Part shown: piece by piece, positions 52,212-63,750 of the stretch
How positions within the stretch are numbered: the first letter of the stretch is position 1
Layout of the letters: every line of letters begins with the position of its first letter
From: JBKECP01 sp047974765
GTDB lineage: Bacteria > Pseudomonadota > Gammaproteobacteria > Pseudomonadales > Halieaceae
Reading direction: 5' to 3'
Length of the DNA stretch: 64,000 bases
Assembly (NCBI GenBank): GCA_047974765.1
Contig: JBKECP010000046.1
Location: 82,813 to 146,812, forward strand
Translations under genes and position numbers: made by a program
Notes under the pieces: model-generated
Databases searched by the model: none
What the model was told of the DNA's origin: nothing
What the model saw: only the letters and a program-made list of their open reading frames with translations

Positions 52212-53039
52212 TTATTTTTTGCCACGACGACGCACAATAAGATCGTCGGTGCGCTTGTTTTTACGGGTTTTATACCCCTTGGTTGGAGTACCCCAAGGAC
52301 TGACCGGATGACGACCACCAGAGGTACGACCTTCACCACCCCCATGGGGGTGGTCAACCGGGTTCATAGCCACACCACGAACGGTTGGCCGCACACCACG
52401 CCAGCGGGCAGCACCAGCCTTACCCAGTTTGCGCAGACTGTGCTCGGAATTGGACACCTCACCCAGGGTAGCGCGACAGTCGGAGAGCACCTTGCGCATT
52501 TCGCCGGAACGTAAACGCAGGGTGGCATACCGACCCTCACGGGCAACCAATTGCACTGCGGCACCTGCTGAACGCGCCAACTGTGCACCTTTGCCAGGCT
52601 TGAGCTCGATCGCATGCACTACAGAACCAACTGGGATATTGCGCAGCGGCAGGCAATTACCGGCCTTGATCGGAGCAGCGGAGCCGGATTGCAGCACATC
52701 ACCTGTCTGCACACCCTTGGGCGCAATGATATAGCGACGTTCACCATCGGCAAACAACAGCAGCGCAATATGAGCGGTGCGATTGGGATCGTACTCAATG
52801 CGCTCCACTTTGGATGGAATACCGTCTTTAGTACGCTTGAAATCAATAATACGGTAGTGCTGTTTATGACCACCGCCAATATGGCGCGTAGTAATACGAC
52901 CATTGTTATTACGACCACCGGTGCGGGACTGACGCTCCAGCAGCGGGGCGTAAGGAGCGCCCTTGTGCAGGTCTTCATTAACGACACGAACAACGTGTCG
53001 ACGACCAGCGGAAGTGGGCTTTGCCTTTTGAATTGCCAT
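52212..53039 (-). CDS. rplB: 50S ribosomal protein L2
   Basis: 275 residues. The conserved peptidyl-transferase-proximal stretch [20 protein letters not shown] is intact. 24 bases after rplW. Confidence 0.98.
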   Translation of the reverse strand: MAIQKAKPTSAGRRHVVRVVNEDLHKGAPYAPLLERQSRTGGRNNNGRITTRHIGGGHKQHYRIIDFKRTKDGIPSKVERIEYDPNRTAHIALLLFADGERRYIIAPKGVQTGDVLQSGSAAPIKAGNCLPLRNIPVGSVVHAIELKPGKGAQLARSAGAAVQLVAREGRYATLRLRSGEMRKVLSDCRATLGEVSNSEHSLRKLGKAGAARWRGVRPTVRGVAMNPVDHPHGGGEGRTSGGRHPVSPWGTPTKGYKTRKNKRTDDLIVRRRGKK

Positions 53040-53063
53040 CTTGAACCTACTCCTTATCCGTCT

Positions 53064-53360
53064 TTATTCAACAGTGCCAAGGTCAATTTCCTGACCCTGC
53101 GCCAGACGGACATATGCCTTCTTCCAGGTAGGCTTGGCGCTGTAACCATAGCGATTACGCTTCACCTTGCCTTTAACTTTCAGCGTCTGCACGCTGTCAA
53201 CCTTAACCTTGAAGAGTTGCTCAACAGATTTTTTAACTTCCAGCTTGGTGGCATTAACCGCCACTTTAAACACATACTGGTTGTTGATCTCTGCAACCAC
53301 AGCCGCTTTTTCAGAAACGTGCGGACCTGTCAGCACTTGAAATATGCGCTCCTGGTTCAT
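53064..53360 (-). CDS. rplW: 50S ribosomal protein L23
   Basis: 98 residues, [20 protein letters not shown]; docking site for trigger factor and SRP at the tunnel exit. Its start overlaps the rplD stop by 4 bases. Confidence 0.98.
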   Translation of the reverse strand: MNQERIFQVLTGPHVSEKAAVVAEINNQYVFKVAVNATKLEVKKSVEQLFKVKVDSVQTLKVKGKVKRNRYGYSAKPTWKKAYVRLAQGQEIDLGTVE

Positions 53361-53974
53361 GCCAGCATCTCCTCGATTTTTTTCACTGCATCAACAGTCA
53401 TCATCACCTTGTCACAGGCAATCAGGCTGACCGGATCAATGCCCTCAACATCACGCACATCAACCTTGTGCAGATTGCGCGAAGCGAGATAGAGATTGCC
53501 ATCGACCTGTGCGGTTACAATCAGCACATTCTCCAGGCCGTATTCACCCAGCTGCTTGACCAGCAACCTGGTTTTTGGCTCGGCCACGTCAACACTTTCA
53601 ACGATAACCAGACGCTCCTGACGGGCCAGCTCAGACATGATCGAGCGCAAAGCCGCACGATACATCTTGCGATTGACTTTCTGCGAGTGATCTTGCGGGC
53701 GAGCAGCAAATGTCACACCACCGGAACGCCAAATGGGTGAACGAATTGTACCCGCACGGGCGCGACCAGTACCTTTTTGACGCCATGGTTTTTTGCCACC
53801 ACCGCTGACATCAGAGCGGGTTTTCTGAGCACGGGTTCCCTGACGGGCGCCAGCCAGATAGGCGGTCACCACCTGATGAACCAGGTCCTCATTGAATTCA
53901 CGAGCAAAGGTAACATCAGAGACAGAAACCTTGCCTGCCTCAATATTACCCGGCTTGACTACATTCAATTCCAC
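53357..53974 (-). CDS. rplD: 50S ribosomal protein L4
   Basis: 205 residues. The tunnel loop with [20 protein letters not shown] is intact. In E. coli L4 also represses the S10 operon at its leader; a hairpin with a T8 tract precedes rpsJ here. 16 bases after rplC. Confidence 0.98.
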   Translation of the reverse strand: MELNVVKPGNIEAGKVSVSDVTFAREFNEDLVHQVVTAYLAGARQGTRAQKTRSDVSGGGKKPWRQKGTGRARAGTIRSPIWRSGGVTFAARPQDHSQKVNRKMYRAALRSIMSELARQERLVIVESVDVAEPKTRLLVKQLGEYGLENVLIVTAQVDGNLYLASRNLHKVDVRDVEGIDPVSLIACDKVMMTVDAVKKIEEMLA

Positions 53975-53990
53975 GTTAAAACCCCCTGCC

Positions 53991-54626
53991 TTATGCCTTC
54001 ACTGCGGGACGAACAATCACGTCACCGCCCGGTGCACCGGGGACGGCGCCCTTGATGAGCAGCAAATTGCGCTCAACATCCACACGAACCACTTCCAGCC
54101 CCTGGGTAGTCACTTGCTCCGCACCCATATGACCAGCCATTTTTTTGCCCTTAAACACCCGACCCGGCGTTTGGCACTGCCCGATAGAACCCGGGGCACG
54201 GTGCGACAGGGAGTTACCGTGAGTGGCATCCTGGGTACGGAAATTCCAACGCTTGATGGCGCCCTGAAAACCTTTACCTTTGGATTTACCGGCCACATCA
54301 ACCTTCTGGCCTGCCTCAAAACGCTCAACCGTCAGTTCAGAACCCACTTCAAACTTTTCGTCAGAACCATCCAGACGGAATTCCCACAGACCGGCACCTG
54401 CCTCAACACCTGCTTTCGCAAAGTGCCCTGCCTCAGCCTTACTTACATGGGAAGCCTTGCGACTGCCTGTCGTTACCTGAATTGCGCAATAGCCATCGCT
54501 ATCAACGTCTTTGATCTGAGTAACACGGTTTGGAGCAATCTCCACTACGGTCACTGGAATTGATGCGCCGTCTTCGGTAAAGACACGGGTCATACCGGAT
54601 TTACGGCCGACTAATCCAATAGTCAT
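53991..54626 (-). CDS. rplC: 50S ribosomal protein L3
   Basis: 211 residues. The conserved [20 protein letters not shown] contains the glutamine that PrmB methylates in E. coli. The 122-base gap after rpsJ holds two GC-rich stem-loops but no gene. Confidence 0.98.
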   Translation of the reverse strand: MTIGLVGRKSGMTRVFTEDGASIPVTVVEIAPNRVTQIKDVDSDGYCAIQVTTGSRKASHVSKAEAGHFAKAGVEAGAGLWEFRLDGSDEKFEVGSELTVERFEAGQKVDVAGKSKGKGFQGAIKRWNFRTQDATHGNSLSHRAPGSIGQCQTPGRVFKGKKMAGHMGAEQVTTQGLEVVRVDVERNLLLIKGAVPGAPGGDVIVRPAVKA

Positions 54627-54748
54627 TATTACTAACCTCTTAAGTGTACGGGGCTTACCCTCTATGGCCGCCCCGCCTTTTTAACTTGACAATAGCCGGG
54701 CGTTACACACCCGCCCACACCACCGTGAACGAGTAGGTTGGCTACGAG

Positions 54749-55066
54749 TTATCGCTGGCCAAGTTTGATCTGAACTTCTACACCTGCAGCCAAATCAAGT
54801 TTCATCAGGGCATCCACGGTTTTCTCAGTGGGCTCCACAATGTCAAGCAGACGCTTGTGCGTACGAATCTCGTACTGGTCACGTGCATCTTTGTTTACGT
54901 GCGGTGAAATCAGCACGGTGTACTTTTCCTTCCGGGTAGGAAGAGGGATCGGCCCCCGAACCTGGGCGCCAGTGCGGCGAGCAGTTTCTACAATCTCCTG
55001 AGTCGATGCATCGATCAGTCGATGGTCAAAAGCCTTGAGGCGAATACGAATGCGTTGATTCTGCAC
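54749..55066 (-). CDS. rpsJ: 30S ribosomal protein S10 / NusE
   Basis: 105 residues beginning with a GTG codon at 55066 ([18 protein letters not shown]), with GGAG 9 bases upstream. Longer readings add unrelated residues. It also acts as NusE in antitermination. First gene of the S10 operon; tuf is not adjacent but 8.7 kb upstream. Confidence 0.97.
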   Translation of the reverse strand: MQNQRIRIRLKAFDHRLIDASTQEIVETARRTGAQVRGPIPLPTRKEKYTVLISPHVNKDARDQYEIRTHKRLLDIVEPTEKTVDALMKLDLAAGVEVQIKLGQR

Positions 55067-55086
55067 CTGACCAAACTCCAATTGAT

Positions 55087-55120
55087 AAAAAAAACCAGAG
55101 ACCCGCAAAGGAGCCCCCTG
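55087..55120 (-). terminator. attenuator-like hairpin with T8 tract before rpsJ
   Basis: On the minus strand CAGGGGGCTCC...GGGTCTCTGG can fold with G-U pairs and is followed at once by eight T (55087-55094), 20 bases before the GTG. It resembles the attenuator region of the E. coli S10 leader but is much shorter. Confidence 0.45.
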
Positions 55121-55135
55121 AAAAAAGGAACGCGA

Positions 55136-55164
55136 ATTCTAAAGACCGACCTGTGAGGTGTCAA
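55136..55164 (-). promoter_or_regulatory. strong promoter of the S10 operon
   Basis: TTGACA (55159-55164) and TAGAAT (55136-55141) with a 17-base spacer. The leader to rpsJ is about 60 bases. Confidence 0.85.
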
Positions 55165-55341
55165 GCAGGCACTGGTAAATAGTTTCGGGGAATCCGACTT
55201 ATTTCCATGGGCATTTCGCCAGTACGGCATTATGACACCCCATCAACGGCTGGCAAGCATTTTATAACAGCACAGCGCAACATATTGACGCATGTCGCAC
55301 AAGCATCGAATATTTCATTAAAATTAAAGGAGATACAAATT

Positions 55342-55743
55342 ATGCGCGAGGCAACAGCACCCAGTCACTCAGTTGCTATTGGTTATTTATTGTGGATTTT
55401 TGGCTTCTTCGGCGCTCACCGCTTCTATTATGGCCGCCAACTGACTGGTGCGCTCTGGTTCTGCACACTGGGACTGCTATTTGTTGGCTGGATCATTGAT
55501 CTTTTTTTAATTCCTGCCATGGCCCGCAGCGCTGACAGGCGCTACGAGGCGGGCGAAGTTGATTACGATGTAACCTGGATTTTGCTCACCTTTCTCGGTG
55601 CCTTTGGCGTACACCGGTTTTATATGGGCAAAATCATTACCGGCCTGTTTTATTTGATAACCCTGGGCTTTCTCGGTATTGGTGTGCTCTACGACTTTCT
55701 GACACTGAATGGCCAGATCGATGAAATCAATCGCCGCCGCTGA
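55342..55743 (+). CDS. membrane protein with two TM2 domains
   Basis: 133 residues. Two TM2-type units in tandem: one around WIFGFFGAHRFYYGRQLTGA and LGLLFVGWIIDLFLIPAM, the other around FLGAFGVHRFYMGKIITGLF and LGFLGIGVLYDFL. Each has two membrane helices, so four in all. The role of TM2 proteins in bacteria is not established. AAGGAGA lies 9 bases before the ATG. Its end overlaps the convergent cobD stop by 17 bases. Confidence 0.8.
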   Translation: MREATAPSHSVAIGYLLWIFGFFGAHRFYYGRQLTGALWFCTLGLLFVGWIIDLFLIPAMARSADRRYEAGEVDYDVTWILLTFLGAFGVHRFYMGKIITGLFYLITLGFLGIGVLYDFLTLNGQIDEINRRR

Positions 55744-56776
55744 CGAATGAGTCACTGAGTCCGGCCACGGCTTTACGCAGTCGCAATCCTGCCTCATCCA
55801 GAAGTTTGACTGACGGCACCCCCAGCCGCAGGACAGCAATGTCTTCCTGCGGCTCATAGACACGCAACCATAAATGTTGACAGGCAGCCTCCTGCTGCAC
55901 TGCCTTCGCCACTGGAGCAGGCATCAAGGCACTTACAAATAAACCTGCCTGACGCCAGTGATAAGCGGGCAGGATAATCTCAATCAAGTGCAACCAACGA
56001 TGACCTGCCTCTATTAGCCTGCTGTATTGTGCCGCCTGCCAGACTGTATCACTCAGGGCAAGCATGCCCAGCCAGCGGGCCGGATGACTCACAGCCCAGG
56101 GATTAGTCGCCGCTGTCAGTGCCGCCAACACCGGTGGTGGCGCAATCACAAAGCCCAGCCGCAATCCAGCCAGACCAAAAAATTTGCCAACCGAGCGCAG
56201 CACAACTATTGCCGGATGGTTTAGAGCAACCAGACTACAATCCGGATAAAGATCAATAAAAGCCTCATCGAGCAACAGATAACCATCGCGTGAAGCCAGT
56301 ATATTCGCCAGCGCAACAAGCTGCCCGGGTTGCGCTCGCTGGCCAACAGGATTATTGGGGTTAATCACTACGGCATAGCGCAGATGTTCTTCTACCTGCA
56401 ACTGTCGCTGCAACACATCAAGCCCATGATAATACTGACAGAGATGCCCGGCTTTTTGCCAGGCCCGGCAGTGCTCCTGATAGGCCCAGTAAGGCAGCGC
56501 CACCACTCCCTGCGGCCATAGGCCTGGCAACAGCGAAATTGCATGCTGGGAACCCGGCACCGGTAGCAGCCGATCGGACGCACAACCATAATAGGTCGCC
56601 GCCACCTCAACCAGACCATCATCAGCTTCTGGCAGGCACCGCCATACTGTCGCCGACACGGCAGGCACCGGCCAGCCATCAGCAGCAATACCGGTAGACA
56701 AATCGATCCAGTTATCACGCTCACCGCCATAATGCGCCAGCACCCAGGATAAATCACCGCCATGAAACAGGCTCAA
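55727..56776 (-). CDS. cobD: threonine-phosphate decarboxylase (cobalamin synthesis)
   Basis: A 349-residue fold-type I PLP enzyme (called CobC in Pseudomonas) that makes (R)-1-amino-2-propanol phosphate, the linker of cobalamin. Marks are the N-terminal HGGDLSWVLAHYGG, INPNNPVGQ for substrate binding, LLLDEAFIDLYPDCS, and the PLP-lysine region VLRSVGKFFGLAGLRLGF. The start is TTG 56776, supported by AGGAG 7 bases upstream; the TTG overlaps the cbiB stop. Last gene of btuB-cbiB-cobD. Confidence 0.88.
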   Translation of the reverse strand: MSLFHGGDLSWVLAHYGGERDNWIDLSTGIAADGWPVPAVSATVWRCLPEADDGLVEVAATYYGCASDRLLPVPGSQHAISLLPGLWPQGVVALPYWAYQEHCRAWQKAGHLCQYYHGLDVLQRQLQVEEHLRYAVVINPNNPVGQRAQPGQLVALANILASRDGYLLLDEAFIDLYPDCSLVALNHPAIVVLRSVGKFFGLAGLRLGFVIAPPPVLAALTAATNPWAVSHPARWLGMLALSDTVWQAAQYSRLIEAGHRWLHLIEIILPAYHWRQAGLFVSALMPAPVAKAVQQEAACQHLWLRVYEPQEDIAVLRLGVPSVKLLDEAGLRLRKAVAGLSDSFVSGGD

Positions 56777-57750
56777 GAATCAGCTCCTGCGACCGCGACA
56801 CCCATTACAAGTACATCCAGCAGCATTGTCAGCAATATAAACAACAGTACAGCCCGCAACAGCAAGCTCAATCCACGCGCAATATCAGTCGCCTGAGCCG
56901 GCTGACCATAGCCAAAAGACCCGCGTATTTGCATCTTGCCGCCATAACAGATTACCCCACCCAGGCGAACACCCAGCGCACCGGCACCCGCTGTCATTAC
57001 CGGTCCACCATTGGGACTGGCGAGCCAGCCCGCCTGCTTGCGCCAGCAGCACAGTGCTGCTGGCGTATGACCTGCCAACGCATAAAACAACGCACACAGA
57101 CGTGCGGGCAGAAAATTAACAATATCATCGGCCCGCGCCGCCACTCGACCAAAATACAGATAGCGCTCATTGCGATAGCCCCAGCTGGCATCCAGAGTAT
57201 TGATCAGGCGATGAGCCACAACGGCTGGCGCCCCAGCCAGCAAACCCCAGAACAACGGAGCCACAACTGCATCTGAACCATTTTCCAGCACTGATTCCAG
57301 TGCCGCTCGACTGACACCGCCCTCATCAAGCCACGCCGTATCACGACTAACCAGCATGGATACGGCCTGCCGGGCAGCAGGTAAATTACCAGCCTGCAAG
57401 GGTGCCAACACAGCCTGCGCATGCTCATACAAGCTGCGCAAACCCAACGACAGATACAGGATCAATATATTGACAATGAACACCACCATTGGCGGCAACT
57501 GCACCAGCACAACAGCCAATATCAGTGGCAGCGGCAGCACCAGCAAAGCCCAGCCGATAGCGCCCCGCAACAATAGAGCACATTTGCCCAGCCCCTGTCG
57601 ATTCAGCGCACGCTCTGCCAGACGAGCCAACAGCCCAAAGCCTGCGAGCGGATGCCAGCGCCGGAGTTCCCCCAGCGCGGCATCGGTCGCCAATGCCAGT
57701 ATCGGCAGAACACTGCAATAACTGGCGAGTATAAATGCGCTACTGCACAT
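56773..57750 (-). CDS. cbiB: adenosylcobinamide-phosphate synthase
   Basis: A 325-residue integral membrane enzyme that attaches the aminopropanol linker to cobyric acid. Marks are RRWHPLAGFGLLARLAERAL, VSRDTAWLDEGGVSRAALES, NGSDAVVAPLFW, NTLDASWGYRNERYLYFGRV and GAGALGVRLGGVICYGG. The start is ATG 57750. It lies 23 bases after btuB and pairs with cobD, whose product is its substrate. Other corrin genes are absent from the window, so salvage of cobyric acid or genes elsewhere are needed. Confidence 0.92.
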   Translation of the reverse strand: MCSSAFILASYCSVLPILALATDAALGELRRWHPLAGFGLLARLAERALNRQGLGKCALLLRGAIGWALLVLPLPLILAVVLVQLPPMVVFIVNILILYLSLGLRSLYEHAQAVLAPLQAGNLPAARQAVSMLVSRDTAWLDEGGVSRAALESVLENGSDAVVAPLFWGLLAGAPAVVAHRLINTLDASWGYRNERYLYFGRVAARADDIVNFLPARLCALFYALAGHTPAALCCWRKQAGWLASPNGGPVMTAGAGALGVRLGGVICYGGKMQIRGSFGYGQPAQATDIARGLSLLLRAVLLFILLTMLLDVLVMGVAVAGADS

Positions 57751-57773
57751 CAATCAGACAAGCACCTTTAAAC

Positions 57774-59690
57774 TCAGAACGTATAGCCGACACCAACCCG
57801 GAAGCCCAAACCATCCTGGTTATAACCCTGATTAAGCTGGTAGTTCTTGTCCAGCACATTGTTGACCCGTAGGCGTAACACCAAATCCGCTGACAGTTGG
57901 TACTGGGCCCGCAAATCTACTGTACCGTAACCTGGCAAAAACCGGCTGTTATCGACATTGGTATAGCGCTTGTCCTGAGCCTTGAAAGACAGTCCTAATT
58001 GCCACAATCCAAGACTGCGATCGGCGCTCACTATCAGATTGGATCGGGTCCGGTTGGGCAACAGCGCATTGCTGCTATCATCCCGAGCCTCGACATAAGT
58101 GTAGGAAGCCTCAATACGCCAGTCATCCCACTGCGCAACAGATATAAACTCGCCACCTTTTATGCGGGCATCATCAACATTGTAGGGTCGATAAACAGAA
58201 TCCGCACCCGGCGCCCAATTAATCAGGCTATCGACGCTATTGTCAAAGTAAGTCAGCGACCAGCGCCAGTACTCATAATTGCCCTGCAAAGCCAACTCCC
58301 AATTCTCCGATGACTCTGGCTCCAGATCAGGATTACCGGCGCTATAAGGCCCGACCGGCCAGTAAAGATCGTTAAAGGTAGGCGCTTTAAAGCCCTCGGC
58401 CCAGCTGCCAACAAGGCGATAATTTCCGCCGATATTGATTCCAGCACTGACCGAGCCGGTGGTTTCACGGCCAAATTCCTCGTTATCATCTGAGCGCAGA
58501 CCCAGCACCACATCGGCAAGCCCCAGGCCCACCTGCAATTGACCAATCAAGGCCTCGTTGTCGCGGCTGCCCACCTGGCGGCCGCTCTGGTCTTCATAGC
58601 GGGAGCTGGCATCAACCTCATCTTCGTAATACTCATAGGCCAGTGTGAAGACGCCATCTTCAGCGAAGGAGAAATCATTTTGCCAGAACAGCTGATCGCG
58701 GCGGGTGCGAAAATTACCAGTATTGTCGTTGCTCACATCATCGTAGTTATCGCTGTCATCAACCGAACGCCCCAATGACAGGGTGGACAGCCAGAAATCC
58801 CTTACCGGCAGGCGACCATGCAGGTTGATATTCTGCATCCAGCCTTCGCTATAAGGATCATCCTGCGGGCGGGATGCGCTATCGTATTCATTGCGGGTAT
58901 CCGTGACCAGATAACGCAGGCTGATATCGGCTTCATTGGCAAAGTGATAGCCCAGGCTCGCATTCACAGACTGGTTGCGGTAGGCATCATCATCCTTATT
59001 GCGACCAGCATCATCCACCAGGTTATCGATACCATCAGTTTCAAGATAGGAAAAATTAGCAGCATAGCGCCAGCCACCATTGCCATTAATGCCACTGGTA
59101 TTGCCGCTGGTACCAAGTGCCAGCTGGTACTGATTGTTGCTACCGGTGGAGGCGTTAATATAACTGCCACTGGCACCACTGCCATCACGAGTAAACAGCT
59201 GTACTACACCACCAATGGCATCTGAACCATACAGACTGGAGTGAGCACCGCGCACGATTTCTATACGCTCGATCTGGTCGGGGTTAAAAAACTGGAAGCT
59301 GGCACTTCCCATAGTGGCGCTGCCCATGCGCTGCCCATCAACCAAAAACAACGTGTGATCTGAGGAATTGCCACGAATATACAAACTGGCCACAGATCCC
59401 GGGCCACCACTTTGTGATAAATCCAGGCCCGGCACACTATCAAATACCTCTACCAAATCCAGTGGCTGCTGAATATCCAGTGCCTCCCGCCCCAGCACAG
59501 TCACCGAGGACAAACTTTCCTCTATGGGCACTGCCGTACGGGTGGCGGTGACGACTATTTCCTCAGGTAGTTGCTTTGGCAGTAATGCCTCAGCCATCGT
59601 CGGCGTTGCCGTTATTATCAGATAAATAATTACTGGTTGCCTTTTCAGCTGTGTCAGCTGACTGACAGGATTTTTTTTTTGCAAATACAT
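57774..59690 (-). CDS. btuB: vitamin B12 TonB-dependent outer-membrane receptor
   Basis: 638 residues. A lysine-rich signal peptide (LKRQPVIIYLIITATPTMAEA) precedes a TonB box-like EEIVVTATR, the plug domain (DSVPGLDLSQSGG, IYIRG-type stretch LYIRGNSSDHTLFLVDGQR) and a 22-strand barrel ending in Phe (GVGYTF). The Cbl riboswitch upstream and the cbiB-cobD genes downstream argue for B12 uptake. The third to sixth codons include a run of ten A (T10 at 59671-59680), so slippage there would shift the frame. GAGG lies 9 bases before the ATG. Confidence 0.93.
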   Translation of the reverse strand: MYLQKKNPVSQLTQLKRQPVIIYLIITATPTMAEALLPKQLPEEIVVTATRTAVPIEESLSSVTVLGREALDIQQPLDLVEVFDSVPGLDLSQSGGPGSVASLYIRGNSSDHTLFLVDGQRMGSATMGSASFQFFNPDQIERIEIVRGAHSSLYGSDAIGGVVQLFTRDGSGASGSYINASTGSNNQYQLALGTSGNTSGINGNGGWRYAANFSYLETDGIDNLVDDAGRNKDDDAYRNQSVNASLGYHFANEADISLRYLVTDTRNEYDSASRPQDDPYSEGWMQNINLHGRLPVRDFWLSTLSLGRSVDDSDNYDDVSNDNTGNFRTRRDQLFWQNDFSFAEDGVFTLAYEYYEDEVDASSRYEDQSGRQVGSRDNEALIGQLQVGLGLADVVLGLRSDDNEEFGRETTGSVSAGINIGGNYRLVGSWAEGFKAPTFNDLYWPVGPYSAGNPDLEPESSENWELALQGNYEYWRWSLTYFDNSVDSLINWAPGADSVYRPYNVDDARIKGGEFISVAQWDDWRIEASYTYVEARDDSSNALLPNRTRSNLIVSADRSLGLWQLGLSFKAQDKRYTNVDNSRFLPGYGTVDLRAQYQLSADLVLRLRVNNVLDKNYQLNQGYNQDGLGFRVGVGYTF

Positions 59691-59951
59691 TTTTTATGCC
59701 TCATACGCTGTTGGGCAGTGCGTAAGAGGGAGGAATAACACAGGCATTGCGTTGATAGTCAGCGCGCCACCAGCGTGCGAAGCCCTCCGCTTCTTCACTG
59801 CGTAACGAAAGTATCTGCCTGAAGCGAAATCATTGATGGAGGGCAAGGTGGAACCGGTGAACTGTGACAGTGAAGCAACACCGGCACCATTACGAAAAGC
59901 CCACCGCTTCGTCGCCAAGGCACTGCCATGCAGCCACAGCCAACTCGCAGG

Positions 59952-60136
59952 CAGTGACTTCACCAGGCCGGTTTCGGGCTTGGGGATAGGATTGTCATAT
60001 CCCGGACCGTTGCGGGGGCAGCGAGGGCATTGTCGATGGCGGCCAAAAACCTGCCGCGACGCACCCTACTTCCCGTTTACCCTGCCCCAGCCTCCTCGGG
60101 CAAAGAAGAGACGGGCAGGCACCTGTGCAGGCGGCG
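59952..60136 (-). promoter_or_regulatory. cobalamin riboswitch
   Basis: On the minus strand the conserved elements occur in order: CACAGGTGCC, AACGGGAA and GGGTG, the core GCTGCCCCCGCAACGGT, and the B12-box equivalent AAGCCCGAAACCGGCCTG. It controls btuB-cbiB-cobD. About 260 bases of further leader precede btuB, containing a hairpin at 59847-59888 (CCGGTG/CACCGG plus flanking GGTG/CACC) that could be part of the expression platform. No clear T-tract terminator was found, so translational control or Rho action is possible. Confidence 0.85.
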
Positions 60137-60242
60137 GACTATAGCAGCAAATTTTTAACAGGGTCAAACCCGAATTACAACGCACAGATTGTGTCTTTAT
60201 CTGTACTTACAGACCCACCCTCCAGGCTGACCCGGAATAGCA

Positions 60243-60462
60243 CTGGCCGTGCTTTTCGAATCATTTCAGTCCGCCTGTCTGCGATTTTCCCGGTGGCTAC
60301 CTTGTTGGTGCGGCGTCGGGGCGCTACAACAGCCCGATTATTGGCAGTTCGGAGTCACCGAGGCATCTTGTGCGACTTCAAGGTAAAGAAATCCCCGACC
60401 AGAGGGTATCTGACCGAAGTTTTTGAGCAGTGAGATTTATCCAGGTGGCGCCCAGGCCGGGT
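60243..60462 (-). repeat. 220-bp inverted copy of 8970-9190 (IS1380-type right end)
   Basis: About 94% identical over 220 bp to the segment at 8970-9190, on the opposite strand, by my hand alignment (about 14 differences, three of them single-base indels). It begins inside the transposase 3' part and runs to the presumed element end. The two copies face each other across 51 kb. Confidence 0.8.
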
Positions 60463-60946
60463 GCCATGCAATCCCAGTCGGCGCAAGCCGTGCATCAGCA
60501 CGCAGGCAAACAACGAGAAGTACAACCGCAGTTGGTTGGCCCGCATGGTCGCCGTGCTGGTACGGTCGGCGAACAACCCCAACTGCTGCTCCTTGATGTG
60601 ATTTTCTATCTCCCCGCGCACGCAGTAGAGTTCTTCATACAAACGCCTGGCATCCGCCCGTTGCCTGAGCAGCCTGGACAGGTTGGTGACCACGAACCGG
60701 GGGTTTGCCTTAGATATACAGCGGCAGATAGCAGTAGCACCGGTAGTAGCCGTGGAAGAAGCGATCTTCCTGGCGCTCATGGAGCGGATCGTCGGTGGCA
60801 TCCAGGTCCAGCCAAATCTCTCGTGGTGGTTTCTCGCAAGACTCGATGAACAGATCCACCAACTGCCGATCCAGCGCCGCCGCCATCATCAGCTCCCGCG
60901 CGGACCAGCACTCCAAACCGAAGGTTGAGGAGAAACCGGTCACCAA
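60355..60946 (-). pseudogene. IS1380-family transposase, truncated and deleted
   Basis: Two frames carry clear IS1380 transposase blocks. First: LDLDATDDPLHERQEDRFFH and GYYRCYCYLPLYI. Then, after a frameshift and a deletion of about 100 residues near 60712: KANPRFVVTNLSRLL, EELYCVRGEIENHIKEQQLG and LFADRTSTATMRANQLRL. The N-terminal third is missing; at about 60930 it is joined to a kefB-like fragment. Not functional. Confidence 0.85.
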
Positions 60947-61548
60947 AAATCAGACCGAGCAGGGAGCCAAGAGTGACGTCAATCGTGCGCCAGTCCAGCT
61001 GGCTGCCGAGGCTCTCGCTGCTCGGTGCCAACAAGACCACCGCTTGCAGCAGAGGCATGATCATCAGGTCTTCCATTAAACCGATAGACAGGATACGTTG
61101 CCCGGCGGGGCACATTGAGTTGTCGGCGTTCCTCCGGCACCTGCATGACGATCACAGTTGAGGACAGCAGGAACCCCGCCCCGGCAACGAAGGAGGACAC
61201 TACGAGAAACCCGCGAAGTACGCCGACTGCGGTCAACAAGAAAATACAGACACAGACCTGCGTCAGACCTAAACCAAAAATCCGACGCCGCAACCCCCAG
61301 AGATGAGAGAGGGGCAACTCCAAGCCTATCAGGAAGAGAAACATGACAACCCCGAGCTATGCGACTGGCCGAATCGATTCGGTGTGACTGAGTATTTGCA
61401 GTCCGAACGGTCCTATGATGACCCCTGCAATCAGGTAGCCGAGGACTGTTCCGAGATTGAGACGCCTGGCCACCGGGACCACAACAACTGCCGCCACCAG
61501 CAGTGCGATGGCGAACAACACGGTGATGACCGGGTGGCCTTCTGACAC
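60925..61548 (-). pseudogene. KefB/KefC-type cation:proton antiporter, broken
   Basis: The N-terminal half of a CPA2 antiporter: RRLNLGTVLGYLIAGVIIGP, then LGVVMFLFLIGLELPLSHLW and GAGFLLSSTVIVMQVPEE. A TAG at 61357-61359 interrupts the frame exactly where the family has glutamate (AELGVV). A frameshift follows near 61105 (then RILSIGLMEDLMIMPLLQAV), and the gene is cut off at about 60930 by the IS1380 fragment. Not functional. Confidence 0.8.
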
Positions 61549-61589
61549 AGGTTTACCCCACTTGCGTGAGGAGTGGTGTCACCCCGGAA

Positions 61590-63660
<2,071 letters not shown>

Positions 63661-63697
63661 AGCCCTGGGCAGGAATTTTTTCCACCTTTGTTTTTCG

Positions 63698-63732
63698 CAA
63701 CAAAAAACCGGCCAATGGCCGGTTTTTTGTTG
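63698..63732 (-). terminator. intrinsic terminator after tuf
   Basis: Perfect 16-bp arms (CAACAAAAAACCGGCC and its inverse) with a 3-base loop and T-rich flank, 18 bases after the tuf stop. It separates tuf from everything downstream. Confidence 0.95.
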
Positions 63733-63750
63733 CTGTGTATCAACAACGAA

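Noticed and set aside
59694..59963. An 89-codon minus-strand frame between the riboswitch and btuB
   Set aside because: Starts with GTG inside the conserved end of the riboswitch and resembles no protein; a second frame there also stays open, so chance openness in GC-balanced DNA is likely. Kept only as a remark on the leader.
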